From Rhodobacter capsulatus (GTDB taxonomy: Bacteria > Pseudomonadota > Alphaproteobacteria > Rhodobacterales > Rhodobacteraceae): DNA of 64,000 nucleotides. The notes under the pieces were generated by a model that had not been told where the DNA came from, made no database searches, and saw only the letters and a program-made list of their open reading frames with translations. The position numbers were made by a program, and so were the translations under genes. Within the stretch, counting starts at the first letter, position 1. Every line of letters begins with the position of its first letter. This document shows, in pieces, positions 36,349 to 44,448 of the stretch. The stretch is from positions 38,113 through 102,112 of the forward strand of contig NZ_SWJZ01000050.1 of assembly GCF_005144475.1 (NCBI RefSeq), read 5' to 3'.

Positions 36349-37122
36349 ATGAGAAACGTTTTTGTCGAGACGAGCAACGTCCGCGAATTCTACGCCTCGC
36401 TGAAGAAGCTCAACGAACGCGGTGCCGAAGAAGCCTGCATGGTCGTTGTCGATGGCAAGCCGGGCCTGGGCAAGACCACAACGCTCAATCGCTGGGTCAC
36501 CCAGACGGGCAGCGTCTATCTGCGGGCGCAGAAAGGCTGGGATTACGGCTGGTTCGTGCAGGATTTGCTGGCGGAACTGTCGGTCGATCCGAAAAGTGTC
36601 CGCGGCAAGCGCGAACGGTTCGCACGGGTCCTTTGCGAGCTGCAGGAGAGGGCAGATCGGGCGGCGCTGCGCGACAAGACCTTCGGCATAGTGATCGATG
36701 AATGCGATCTGGTGTCATCGCGCGGCGAGATCATGGAGGCGATCCGCGGGATTTCCGATCTGAAGTTCCTGCCGACGATCCTTGTGGGCATGGGCACCTT
36801 GCGCGACAACCTGCGCCGCTTTCCCCAGATCGAGAGCCGGGCGCCGAACAAGGTCGCCTTCACGCCCGCCACGATTGACGATGCGCGCGCTCTTATCGTG
36901 GAGCGCTGCGAGGTTCCGGTGGCCGATGAGATGATCCAGTATGTCTGGAGAGCCTCCAAGGGCTTCAACCGCGAAATCCTCGATGCGATTGCGCATATCG
37001 AACGGTTTGGCCTGCGCTCGAACATCGATCAGAGCGGCGTGACGCTTTCCGACATGGCCGGTCAGCCGATCATGACCGACCGCGTAACCGGCAAAGAGAT
37101 CTTCATCACGGTGGCGGCGTGA
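36349..37122 (+). CDS. Mu B-type transposition ATPase
   Basis: 257 residues, AAA+ ATPase with Walker A GKPGLGKTT and Walker B IVIDECDLV, plus sensor-like LVGMGTLRDNL. It binds target DNA, gives target immunity and stimulates the transposase. Start ATG 36349 follows GAGGGAG. The C-terminal part after residue 190 fits the winged or helical MuB tail. It overlaps the next start codon by one base. Confidence 0.93.
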   Translation: MRNVFVETSNVREFYASLKKLNERGAEEACMVVVDGKPGLGKTTTLNRWVTQTGSVYLRAQKGWDYGWFVQDLLAELSVDPKSVRGKRERFARVLCELQERADRAALRDKTFGIVIDECDLVSSRGEIMEAIRGISDLKFLPTILVGMGTLRDNLRRFPQIESRAPNKVAFTPATIDDARALIVERCEVPVADEMIQYVWRASKGFNREILDAIAHIERFGLRSNIDQSGVTLSDMAGQPIMTDRVTGKEIFITVAA

Positions 37123-37709
37123 TGGCAAGTTTCGGCCCCGGAGAGCTGCAGATGGCCGTGCTGCAGCACATCGCGCTTCCGCTGATTGCTCCGACGATCC
37201 AGATCGCCCTTGCGCTTGACGTGTCCCCGAAGCGGGTGTCGAAAGCGGCGTCTGCGCTTCTTGATCGCGGCTACATTTCCCGCGTGCGACCCGGGATCTA
37301 CAAGATCACGTTCCGCGGGTTGCAGGCCATTGCCGATGGCAAGATCATCACCAGCGGCCCGGTCGATGCCTCCCTCAATGTTCTGGCGCGCCCCGAAACG
37401 AACGGGTTTCGGGATCGGCTCTGGCGCTCGATGCGGCTGCGTGGGACCTTCACGATCAGCGACGTGGTCTGCGATGCCGTCGATGGCGAGAAAGACGCGA
37501 TCAACGATGCCGGGCGCTATATCCGCATCCTGAAATCCGCCGGTTATGTCCTTGAGATGCTCGATCGTCGGAAGGGCACACGGCCGGGGTCGAATGGCCT
37601 GAAGCGGTTTCGCCTGCATCGCAACACCGGCCCGCGGGCGCCGCTGCATCGTTCGAAACTCGGGATCGTGCACGATTTCAACACCGGGGAGGATTTCCCG
37701 TGTCGCTGA
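37122..37709 (+). CDS. Winged-helix early protein, unknown
   Basis: 195 residues. The N-terminal half looks like a winged helix (IQIALALDVSPKRVSKAASA, then GYISRVRPGIYKITFRG), and a second similar unit may follow (FTISDVVCDAV, SAGYVLEML). It lies between MuB and a small HTH protein. Function unknown; regulation or replication is plausible. Confidence 0.7.
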   Translation: MASFGPGELQMAVLQHIALPLIAPTIQIALALDVSPKRVSKAASALLDRGYISRVRPGIYKITFRGLQAIADGKIITSGPVDASLNVLARPETNGFRDRLWRSMRLRGTFTISDVVCDAVDGEKDAINDAGRYIRILKSAGYVLEMLDRRKGTRPGSNGLKRFRLHRNTGPRAPLHRSKLGIVHDFNTGEDFPCR

Positions 37710-38065
37710 TCGACCTGCCGAACCCGGAATGGATTGAGCTGCTGAAGGCGGAAGCTGCCAAGGGCAAGCCGATCGCGCAGATCGCCCGCGAAGTGGGCAT
37801 GGCGCGGCCGTCCGTCTCGATGCTGATCCGCGGCACCTATCCGGCCAAGAGCCTTGATCTGGTGACGCGCAAGCATGGCGCGGCCGTGATGCAGCTCTAC
37901 CGCGACCAGATGATGTGCCCGCACCTGCGCTGCGGCATCTCGGCCGAGGACTGCCGGGCCTTTGCATCCGCGCCGATGTCCACCTCGAACCCGGAAAAGC
38001 TGAAGCACTGGGGCGCATGCCGGGCGTGCTCCCTCAATCCGACCAAGGGAGGCGCAGATGCCTGA
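37700..38065 (+). CDS. HTH and Cys-motif early protein
   Basis: 121 residues from GTG 37700. The helix-turn-helix IAQIAREVGMARPSVSMLIRG is followed by a four-Cys cluster (MMCPHLRCGI, EDCRAF, GACRACSL), probably zinc binding. Related proteins occur in early operons of Mu-like phages; their role is not known to me. It overlaps both neighbours. Confidence 0.7.
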   Translation: MSLIDLPNPEWIELLKAEAAKGKPIAQIAREVGMARPSVSMLIRGTYPAKSLDLVTRKHGAAVMQLYRDQMMCPHLRCGISAEDCRAFASAPMSTSNPEKLKHWGACRACSLNPTKGGADA

Positions 38066-38282
38066 CCGTCTGACCCCGGAGGAGATGGTCACCCGGGCAG
38101 CGACCGCCCTGGGAAAGATCGACCTCTACGGCGCGCGCGGCATCACGATGGTCAGCTTCGAAGAGATCGAAGCCATGGCCTGCCTGCTCGCCGATAGTGG
38201 TCTTCCTCCGGTCTATCCGGGGGCTCCGGTCCCGAAATTCACCTTCACCACCTGCAACATTCAGGAGCCGGATCATGGCTAA
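38058..38282 (+). CDS. Small early protein, unknown
   Basis: 74 residues, starting 8 bp before the previous stop. No recognised domain. Its end overlaps the following gene by 8 bp, and GGAGGCGCAG lies before the ATG. Confidence 0.6.
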   Translation: MPDRLTPEEMVTRAATALGKIDLYGARGITMVSFEEIEAMACLLADSGLPPVYPGAPVPKFTFTTCNIQEPDHG

Positions 38283-38463
38283 GGAACTCACCATCTCGAT
38301 CGACGAAGGAACCCTCATCCTCGCTGCTCAGATCCTGAAAGATGAGCGCGGCATCGACGACATCGATCTCGAAGATGCAGCGGCTGCGATCACGAAAGCC
38401 GCTCAACGCCTCACGAAACGTAACCGCGAAACCACCACCAACGAGGAACCCCAGAATGTCTGA
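38275..38463 (+). CDS. Small early protein, unknown
   Basis: 62 residues from ATG 38275, preceded by AGGAGCCGG. The residues ELTISIDEGTLILAAQIL suggest one strand-helix unit, and the C-terminus is basic. It overlaps the DUF3164 gene by 8 bp. Confidence 0.6.
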   Translation: MAKELTISIDEGTLILAAQILKDERGIDDIDLEDAAAAITKAAQRLTKRNRETTTNEEPQNV

Positions 38464-39106
38464 CTTCACCCCCGCCGCGGTGCCCACGGGCATCATCGAC
38501 GTCAACGGCAAAGCGTACATGACCGACGCGAAAGGCGCGCTCATGCCGGTCGAACTGATCAAGGCGCAGCATGTCCTTGAGGACGAGACCGTGCGCAAGA
38601 TCATGGGTTTCGCGCTGGCGCTCTCGGCGCAGGTGACCCGGTTCAAGGAACACACTTACGAAGATTTGGGCGCTTTTGATGCCATCCTTCTGCAAGAATA
38701 TGGACTGACCAAGGGCGGTCCGAAAGGCAATCGCCACTACCAAACCTATGATGGTCTTATGGAGATTGAGGTCCGCGTCAGCGATCTTCTCGATTTTGGG
38801 CCCGAGTTGCAGATCGGCAAGGCGCTGCTGGATGAATGCCTGAACGAATGGGCCGCAGATAGCCGCGCCGAGATCCGCGCGCTGATCACCAAGACCTTCA
38901 ACACCGACAAAGAAGGTCAGGTGAGCCGGTCTGGGGTCTTCACGCTGCTGAGCCTTGAGAGCAAGGACGAGCGCTGGAACCGGGCCATGGATGCGATCCG
39001 TGACGCGATCCGGATCGTGGGCTCGAAAACCTACTACCGCATCAAGAAACGCGCCTCGGTCGATGCGCGCTGGACGACGATCACGATTGACCTCGCCAAG
39101 GCCTGA
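38456..39106 (+). CDS. DUF3164-family early phage protein
   Basis: 216 residues from ATG 38456. Segments such as INGKAYMTD-like VNGKAYMTDAKGALMP, RFKEHTYEDLGAFD and the C-terminal IKKRASVDARWTTITIDL match DUF3164 proteins found beside transposition genes in Mu-like phages. The molecular role is unknown. The frame is open upstream but overlaps other genes there. Confidence 0.8.
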   Translation: MSDFTPAAVPTGIIDVNGKAYMTDAKGALMPVELIKAQHVLEDETVRKIMGFALALSAQVTRFKEHTYEDLGAFDAILLQEYGLTKGGPKGNRHYQTYDGLMEIEVRVSDLLDFGPELQIGKALLDECLNEWAADSRAEIRALITKTFNTDKEGQVSRSGVFTLLSLESKDERWNRAMDAIRDAIRIVGSKTYYRIKKRASVDARWTTITIDLAKA

Positions 39107-39194
39107 CGCCTTTACCGGCCGCCCACCCGGCCGGGCCTACCCCGCCACTCGCGGACCCACCCAGAAGACCAACCGAAACGAACAGGAGGCCCCC

Positions 39195-39476
39195 ATGGGC
39201 AAGACACCGACTTTCTCGAAATCCGACCTGATCACCGCGATCGCCGCCAAGACCGGCTTCGCCCAGGTCAACGTCAAGGAGATCATCGATGCTACGCTGG
39301 GCGAGATCACTGGCCAGACCGAAGCCGGGTCGAAGGTGACCCTGATGGGCTTCGGCTCCTTCGAGCAGCGTCAGAAAAAGGCGCGCATGGGCCGCAATCC
39401 GGCCACCGGCGAGACGGTCGAGATCCCGGCCAGCGCGCATCTCGCCTTCAAGCCCGCGAAACCGAAGAAATCCTGA
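39195..39476 (+). CDS. HU-family DNA-bending protein encoded by the phage
   Basis: 93 residues with the complete HU fold: FSKSDLITAIAAKTGF, LMGFGSFEQRQKKARMGRNP with the DNA-inserting Arg-Asn-Pro arm, and the C-terminal FKPAK. ATG 39195 has AGGAGG upstream. Mu relies on host HU/IHF for transposition, so a phage-borne copy may serve the transpososome or pack DNA. Confidence 0.92.
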   Translation: MGKTPTFSKSDLITAIAAKTGFAQVNVKEIIDATLGEITGQTEAGSKVTLMGFGSFEQRQKKARMGRNPATGETVEIPASAHLAFKPAKPKKS

Positions 39477-39485
39477 CGCGAAACT

Positions 39486-39503
39486 CCCCCGGGCAACCGG
39501 GGG
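39486..39503 (+). other. GCAA-capped hairpin behind the HU gene
   Basis: CCCCCGG-GCAA-CCGGGGG with no T-tract, 10 bp after the HU stop codon. It may be an RNA-stabilising or attenuating structure within the early operon. Confidence 0.5.
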
Positions 39504-39552
39504 CGTCGTTCCGGCGTGGTGGCCGGGGCCTGATGAGCAGCCGGAGGACGAA

Positions 39553-40458
39553 ATGTATCACCTGAACTATCTTGCGGACGGTCGCGTCGAGCTTTGCGAG
39601 TTGAAGCCGGTCACCGTTGCGGTCTTTTACGATCCCGCCTTGGCCGAGACGGTGGCCGATGGCCTGAACGACCTTGAGAGCCTGCGCGACGGTGAACCCG
39701 ACCCGCCGGAGGAGCTTCTGGAAGACGACAGCGATGACGACTATGCGTCGGCCCCGGATTTTCACGGCGTTCCCGTCCAGGTCGAGGAGCTCCCGGCCAC
39801 TGCGGACGTTTTCGACACGGAACTTGAGCCGCTGACCCCGGCCTACGCCGACAAGCTGCTCGAAGCCATCATCGCCTCGAAGACCGCTGACGTCGCGGAT
39901 GACGCCGCCGCTGACGTCGCCGTCAGAGAGGTCGCGCCCACCGTCGAAGCCGCCGTCGACGAGGTGGCCGCGCCGCGTGGTGAGCCGAGCGATGCGGATT
40001 GGGCCGATGCTTTCCTCGCCGTCGAAGACGGGTCGGATATGGCCGAGGTTGCGGCGACCCTGGGTGTGACCATGCCCAAACTGCGCGGCCGCTATGTGGC
40101 CTGGAAGGGGGCGAAGAAGAAGGCCGCGGCGGCGCCCGTTGCCGCGTTCAAAGCCCCCATCGCCCCGCTGCCCTCCGTGTCCGCGCAGAAAGACGAGCCC
40201 AAGCCGCTCTGGTGGCGCGAGCTGACCGAGTTCCTGGGCCAGATCGGTTATCGCGGCGGCTGGTCGGCGAGCCTCGATCTGGCGCTGGTCGAAGGTTTGG
40301 CCAACGGCAGGCAGCTGGAGGTGGTTGCCGATGAGATCGGCAAGGAGGTCGGCGAGGCCAAGGCGCGCTTCATCGCGCTGACGCCGAACGGCGTGACGAT
40401 CGAGCGGCAGACGCGGCTGCTGCAGGTGCTGCGCGCCCGGGCCGGTGTCCTGAAATGA
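39553..40458 (+). CDS. Acidic early phage protein, unknown
   Basis: 301 residues. The N-terminal half is strongly acidic and Ala-rich (EELLEDDSDDDYASAP), followed by a linker and a more ordered part with WRELTEFLGQIGYRGGWS. A repeated helix-turn-helix-like unit appears twice (DMAEVAATLGVTMPKLRGRY; ANGRQLEVVADEIGKEVGEA). Function unknown. ATG 39553 follows CCGGAGGACGAA. Confidence 0.65.
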   Translation: MYHLNYLADGRVELCELKPVTVAVFYDPALAETVADGLNDLESLRDGEPDPPEELLEDDSDDDYASAPDFHGVPVQVEELPATADVFDTELEPLTPAYADKLLEAIIASKTADVADDAAADVAVREVAPTVEAAVDEVAAPRGEPSDADWADAFLAVEDGSDMAEVAATLGVTMPKLRGRYVAWKGAKKKAAAAPVAAFKAPIAPLPSVSAQKDEPKPLWWRELTEFLGQIGYRGGWSASLDLALVEGLANGRQLEVVADEIGKEVGEAKARFIALTPNGVTIERQTRLLQVLRARAGVLK

Positions 40459-40670
40459 TGATCTCGACCGACTTCGGGGTGCATATCAACCCGCAGTTCG
40501 TCGCGGCGATGGAGTTGGTCTGTGGGCCCACTCCCAAGCTCAGCGGCTTTCGGGCGCTGCGGGTGACGATGTGCACGGGCGCCGTGTTTCACATCGAGGC
40601 GGCTCCGACGAATTTCGGGGCCGATGACATCGAGGTCGCGATCCTCAAAGCGCATGCGGGGCTGAAATGA
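40455..40670 (+). CDS. Small early protein, unknown
   Basis: 71 residues starting in the ATGA overlap and ending in another ATGA with gemA, so it is translationally locked into the operon. No recognised domain. Confidence 0.6.
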   Translation: MMISTDFGVHINPQFVAAMELVCGPTPKLSGFRALRVTMCTGAVFHIEAAPTNFGADDIEVAILKAHAGLK

Positions 40671-41113
40671 ACCTGAACACCGTGATCAACATCGCCAAGG
40701 GCCAGATCGGCATGGCCGAAGACGATTACCGCGCCATGCTGGAGCGCGTGACTGGTCAGGCTTCGCTGAAGCTGATGACAGACCGTCAGAAAGCCGCCGT
40801 TCTTGACGAGATGAAGCGCATGGGCTTCCAGAAGACCGGCGGCAAGCGCGCCCCCGCCGCCCGTCGCGATGTCCGGTACTGCCATGTCCTGTGGGGCAAG
40901 CTGCACAAAGCAGGCGTTGCCAATGTGGCGGGCGCGAAGGGGCTGAACGCCTTCATCAGGTCGCGCTACGGCGCCGCCTGGGGCGCGGTGCCGATCGACA
41001 TCGACCGCATGACCGACGCCAAGCAGATCAGCGCCGTGATCGAGGCCCTGCAGGCCTGGTGCAAACGCCACAACATTCCCACCGAATTGCCCAGAGAGGG
41101 AGATCGGAAATGA
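40667..41113 (+). CDS. GemA-like (Mu gp16, DUF1018) protein
   Basis: 148 residues. The family opens with a helix carrying IAKGQIGMAEDDYRAMLERV and continues with MTDRQKAAVLDEMKRMGF and VLWGKLHKAG. In Mu, GemA alters host gene expression and DNA supercoiling in the early phase. It is coupled to neighbours by ATGA on both sides. Confidence 0.85.
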   Translation: MNLNTVINIAKGQIGMAEDDYRAMLERVTGQASLKLMTDRQKAAVLDEMKRMGFQKTGGKRAPAARRDVRYCHVLWGKLHKAGVANVAGAKGLNAFIRSRYGAAWGAVPIDIDRMTDAKQISAVIEALQAWCKRHNIPTELPREGDRK

Positions 41114-41217
41114 TGACCTTCGTGCTCGACTATCTGCGCGATCATTACTGGCTGACCGTCGCCGCCCCTGGCGCGATGATCGTGGTCACCGCCGTTGTGT
41201 TCTGGGGGCTGCGTTGA
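41110..41217 (+). CDS. Tiny membrane protein, unknown
   Basis: 35 residues with one TM helix (VAAPGAMIVVTAVVFWGLR at the C-terminus). It starts in the ATGA overlap of gemA, and its TGA overlaps the next ATG by one base. The precise overlap supports it as a real coding sequence. Confidence 0.5.
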   Translation: MMTFVLDYLRDHYWLTVAAPGAMIVVTAVVFWGLR

Positions 41218-41594
41218 TGGTCGCCTATTCCTTTCAGAAGCGGTTCGCTCCGAAGATCATCGATGGCTCGAAGCGCCAAACGATCCGCAGTCAGCGCAAG
41301 CGCCATGCCCGCCCTGGGGAGTTGCTCCAGCTCTTCACGGGGATGCGCACGGTGCATTGCAAGAAAATCGTGCCGGATGTGCGTTGCATCGGCGCGGATC
41401 CGATCTGCATCGAGTTCGATACCGAAGGAAAAATCGTTTCGATCGAAGTCGATGGGTCAGAGGTCGCCGATGTTGACGCTTTCGCCGTGGCGGATGGATT
41501 CGAGGCTGCCTTTGATATGGCCGGATTCTGGGTCATGAGCCATGGTTTGATGCAAAGGTTCCGGGGAACGCTCATCAGCTGGGATGGTCAGTGA
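41217..41594 (+). CDS. ASCH-like domain phage protein
   Basis: 125 residues. The N-terminus MVAYSFQKRFAPKIIDGSKR, with QTIRSQRKRHARPGE, resembles the small ASCH/YqfB-type beta-barrel proteins of phages, which bind RNA or nucleotides. Function here unknown. It is tightly spaced with both neighbours. Confidence 0.65.
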   Translation: MVAYSFQKRFAPKIIDGSKRQTIRSQRKRHARPGELLQLFTGMRTVHCKKIVPDVRCIGADPICIEFDTEGKIVSIEVDGSEVADVDAFAVADGFEAAFDMAGFWVMSHGLMQRFRGTLISWDGQ

Positions 41595-41803
41595 TGGGCG
41601 TGTTCATGCTTTCCGGATCTGACAACGACACGAAGCTCGTGCGCTTCGAAAGCAAGTCTGTCGGGTCGAAGACAACAATCGTCATCACTATCGAAGCGAT
41701 CGATCTTTCCACCGCCGGATGGGCGCTTCGGAGCCTCGACGAAGTTCAGAAAGAGCAAGCGGCGCGCAGCAAGAAAGCGCCCAAACCGGCACCGAAAGGA
41801 TAG
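41594..41803 (+). CDS. Small phage protein, unknown
   Basis: 69 residues, last gene of the early operon before the internal promoter. A beta-rich N-terminal part (LVRFESKSVGSKTTIVITIE) is followed by a basic Lys/Pro-rich tail. Start ATG 41594, or GTG one codon upstream. Confidence 0.55.
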   Translation: MGVFMLSGSDNDTKLVRFESKSVGSKTTIVITIEAIDLSTAGWALRSLDEVQKEQAARSKKAPKPAPKG

Positions 41804-41813
41804 TAAGCTTATA

Positions 41814-41841
41814 TTGACGTGATACACGAGTGGTGTATATT
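41814..41841 (+). promoter_or_regulatory. Middle promoter with embedded palindrome
   Basis: TTGACG (41814-41819), 16-nt spacer, TATATT (41836-41841). The spacer and -10 carry the inverted repeat ATACAC-GAGTG-GTGTAT (41822-41838), a likely operator. The next gene starts 54 bp downstream. Confidence 0.7.
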
Positions 41842-41894
41842 CATCCTATGAAGCGGATGGAACAGCCAACCGCGATAGGTAGAAAGACCTTGCT

Positions 41895-42143
41895 ATGATG
41901 ATCCGTACTGCTCTTTCCGACAAAGCCCGTGCCGCGCTGATCGGCTTCTGCGCGGAAAACCTGAAGCCCGGCCTCGATCCGGTGCGTTATGCCGACAATT
42001 TCAACAATGTCGATTTTGGTGAGGTCGGAGGCGTCGATGGCGCGCTTTACGAGATCCGCAGCCTGCACCAGAAAGACGGTGTTCCCGCCACGATCTGCTT
42101 CCGCGCCGAGGACGACTTCTGCGTCGAAGAGATCGAGGACTGA
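41895..42143 (+). CDS. First gene of the middle block, unknown
   Basis: 82 residues. The C-terminal half is acidic (CFRAEDDFCVEEIED). No family recognised. It shares a TGATG junction with the HNH gene. ATGATG gives two possible starts one codon apart. Confidence 0.55.
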   Translation: MMIRTALSDKARAALIGFCAENLKPGLDPVRYADNFNNVDFGEVGGVDGALYEIRSLHQKDGVPATICFRAEDDFCVEEIED

Positions 42144-42628
42144 TGTCCGGGTCTTGCACCTATTGCGGTCGAGATTTCTCGGCCGCAAACCCACGGACTG
42201 TCGAGCATCTCGTGCCTATGGCTCGCGGCGGAAGCAGATGTGATCCTGAAAACCGAGGCGAGAGTTGCGCCGAGTGCAATGCTGCGAAAGGAACCATGAC
42301 GGACGAAGAGTTTCGCGCGCAGCTGCGAAATGAAGCGTTTTTCGATCATGCGCGTCCAGCCATAAAACCGGCCATGACAGATCCAGTCGAGCGGACAATC
42401 GCCGAAGCACTTGATCGCGCAGGAATAGAATGGGTCGGAGACACCGATCCGCGCGCTAAAAGGCTGGACTTCTTTCTGCCGATCGAAAATGTCCATATCG
42501 AGGTAAAAAGGTTTCATACAGACCGCACAGCAGAGCAGATGGAGCGCAGCGAAAATATCATTGTTGTGGTCGGTCTGGCGGCCGCCAGGGCGTTCGCCAG
42601 GATGATTACCAAAAGGGATGATGGATGA
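42143..42628 (+). CDS. HNH endonuclease with extra C-terminal domain
   Basis: 161 residues. The N-terminal HNH module has CTYCGRDF, VEHLVPMARGG with the catalytic His, and the second knuckle CAECNAAKG. The C-terminal 90 residues (RTIAEALDRAGIEWVGD, LDFFLPIENVHIEVKRFH) resemble a small PD-(D/E)xK-like fold, in which IEVKRF would give the E-x-K pair. It could serve packaging, homing or exclusion of other DNA. It is not next to the terminase, which argues against the usual packaging HNH. Confidence 0.75.
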   Translation: MSGSCTYCGRDFSAANPRTVEHLVPMARGGSRCDPENRGESCAECNAAKGTMTDEEFRAQLRNEAFFDHARPAIKPAMTDPVERTIAEALDRAGIEWVGDTDPRAKRLDFFLPIENVHIEVKRFHTDRTAEQMERSENIIVVVGLAAARAFARMITKRDDG

Positions 42629-42957
42629 TGCGCACCACATTCGCAGCCGCCATCGCTATTTGTGGCCTCTCACAGCAAGAAGCCGCAGATTACTTGGGTG
42701 TGCGCATCGACACGGTGAAATCATGGTCATCAGGCCGCAACCCGCCGCCAGACGGCGTCTGGGGGATGTTGGCAGATCTGTATCGGCGCGTAGAGAACGC
42801 AGCTGATCATGCGTCCTCGCAGATTGAACCAGACCTGATGGACAAAAGAGCCATGAACAATCTTCAGGCTGACAGCGGCGAAGACCCTCTCCCGGGGGGA
42901 GCCGCCGCTGTGGCTGGCGCGATGGCCTTGTTGCTGGCCATCGGTGATATCGAGTGA
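42625..42957 (+). CDS. HTH protein, unknown
   Basis: 110 residues. The N-terminus has an XRE-like helix-turn-helix (LSQQEAADYLGVRIDTVKSW), and the C-terminus has a short hydrophobic stretch (AAAVAGAMALLLAIGD). Starts in the ATGATG overlap with the HNH gene. Perhaps a regulator of the middle or late switch. Confidence 0.65.
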   Translation: MMRTTFAAAIAICGLSQQEAADYLGVRIDTVKSWSSGRNPPPDGVWGMLADLYRRVENAADHASSQIEPDLMDKRAMNNLQADSGEDPLPGGAAAVAGAMALLLAIGDIE

Positions 42958-43009
42958 TCAAAGGCGGTCTATCCATTTTTCCGGGGTAAGAAATTGCCTC
43001 TCACTCTCT

Positions 43010-43045
43010 GTCAGGGAACCGGACTAAAATAGTCCTACCCCTGAC
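43010..43045. promoter_or_regulatory. Nested palindrome upstream of the Mor-like gene
   Basis: Outer arms GTCAGGG/CCCTGAC and inner arms GGACT/AGTCC around AAAAT, ending 30 bp before the activator ATG. It may be a weak terminator of the middle transcript or an operator for the activator gene. Confidence 0.5.
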
Positions 43046-43075
43046 GCTTTCCCCTCATGCGCCCCGGAGATTGCC

Positions 43076-43444
43076 ATGACCATCGCCCCTGACGTGCCCG
43101 AGTCGCTTGTCGATGTCGCCGAAACCTTTGGGCTTGGCGTTGCCCTCAGTCTCATGCAACATTTCGGGGGGCAGGAAGTCGAGTTTCCGCGCCGCAAGCC
43201 CTCGGCCGAGCTGGTGAAGGTCCTGGGCGAGGATGCCGCGGCGAAGCTCTGCCATTTCCTGTCCGGGCAACGGCTTTATGTGCCCCATGGCCGCAGCCGC
43301 CTGCGCCGTCTGGATGTGCAGCGGTTGGCCGACACCGGGCGCGGGCGGCGCGAGATCGCCGCCACGCTGGGCATCTCGCAGCGCCATGTCAGGCGGCTGG
43401 CGAACAGGCCACCCGATCAGCTGCCCCTTTTCCCTGACGATTGA
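43076..43444 (+). CDS. Mor/C-family late transcription activator
   Basis: 122 residues. The dimerisation part LVDVAETFGLGVALSLMQHF is followed by LCHFLSGQRLYVPHGRS and a C-terminal helix-turn-helix (RREIAATLGISQRHVRRL), all typical of Mor and C, which recruit RNA polymerase to middle and late promoters of Mu. Only one such gene is seen, so it may do both jobs. GGAG precedes the ATG. A strong terminator follows within 4 bp. Confidence 0.9.
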   Translation: MTIAPDVPESLVDVAETFGLGVALSLMQHFGGQEVEFPRRKPSAELVKVLGEDAAAKLCHFLSGQRLYVPHGRSRLRRLDVQRLADTGRGRREIAATLGISQRHVRRLANRPPDQLPLFPDD

Positions 43445-43447
43445 CCG

Positions 43448-43473
43448 CCCCCGGACCTGTGTCCGGGGGTTTT
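43448..43473 (+). terminator. Intrinsic terminator behind the activator gene
   Basis: CCCCCGGAC-CTGT-GTCCGGGGG followed by TTTTGCTTT. An almost identical copy stands at 51728-51753 before the head operon. Confidence 0.9.
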
Positions 43474-43518
43474 GCTTTCGCGCGCGTGGCAAGGCTGGGA
43501 AAACGCGCGAGGGCCCCC

Positions 43519-44448
43519 ATGAAAACCAGCGAAAAAGGCATCGAGACGCTTGAGCTCGAAGAAGGCAACGTCCTGCGGGCCTATCGGTGTCCCGCGGGGA
43601 AATGGACCATCGGCATGGGCCTGACCGCAGCTTCGGGCGTCGTCATTCCGAAAGCTGGCATGGTGATCACCGCGCAGCAATCGCGCGATCTCACGAAAAA
43701 AGCGCTGGCCGCGAAGTATGAGCCCCGTGTCGCCCTGGTGATGACCGGTGCCCGGCAGCACGAATTCGACGCTGGCGTGCTCTTCGACTGGAACACCGGC
43801 GCGATCAACAAGGCCTCGTGGGTGCCGCTCTGGGCCCGCAAGGCAGGTGCTGCCGCGATTTCCATAAAATTCCGGCTGTGGAACGGGGGCGGCGGCAAGG
43901 TCTTGCCGGGCCTTGTTGCGCGGCGCGAGCGCGAATTGCGCATCCTGTTCGAGGGCATGTACCCGGTGCTGGGCGAGCCCTCGCGGCCCTCGGTCAGTGT
44001 CGCGCGCTGGGTGCTGCAGCTGGATTTCGCCGAGAAGATCGCGGCGATGACGGCCTTCAAAAAGCTCGGCTATCCGGTCGGCCTCGATTCCGCGGCCATC
44101 CCCGCGGCCGAGATCCGCCGCTTCCAGGTCGATCACGGCTTGACCGCTGACGGCAAGATCGGCCGGGCCACGCTTTCGACCCTGCAGCGGCGCCTCGATG
44201 CCACCGAGAAGGCCAAGTCGGTTGGGCTGTTTTCCGGCGGTGTCACCGCATCCGCCGTCACGTCTGCGGCCCCGACCGGCATGTCGGACATCACCGACTG
44301 GATCGCCTCCCAGCCCTGGGCGATCGGTGCTGCGGCCGCGGTGATCGGCCTCTGGGGTCTGTGGCTCGCCTGGCAATACCGCGACGTGATCGCCGCGAAA
44401 ATCCAAGGCCGCGCGCCGCGCCTGGCCGCTGCCCTGAGGAGCATCTGA
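43519..44448 (+). CDS. Endolysin with peptidoglycan-binding and C-terminal membrane segment
   Basis: 309 residues. An N-terminal lysozyme-like domain (catalytic Glu in LEEGNVLRAYRCPAGKWTIG, then VLFDWNTGAI) is followed by a peptidoglycan-binding-like segment (IRRFQVDHGLTADGKIG) and a late TM helix (AIGAAAAVIGLWGLWLAW, about residues 270-290) with a basic tail. The C-terminal TM is unusual for an endolysin, which normally has no anchor or an N-terminal signal-arrest helix. ATG 43519 is the first start after the terminator. Confidence 0.85.
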   Translation: MKTSEKGIETLELEEGNVLRAYRCPAGKWTIGMGLTAASGVVIPKAGMVITAQQSRDLTKKALAAKYEPRVALVMTGARQHEFDAGVLFDWNTGAINKASWVPLWARKAGAAAISIKFRLWNGGGGKVLPGLVARRERELRILFEGMYPVLGEPSRPSVSVARWVLQLDFAEKIAAMTAFKKLGYPVGLDSAAIPAAEIRRFQVDHGLTADGKIGRATLSTLQRRLDATEKAKSVGLFSGGVTASAVTSAAPTGMSDITDWIASQPWAIGAAAAVIGLWGLWLAWQYRDVIAAKIQGRAPRLAAALRSI

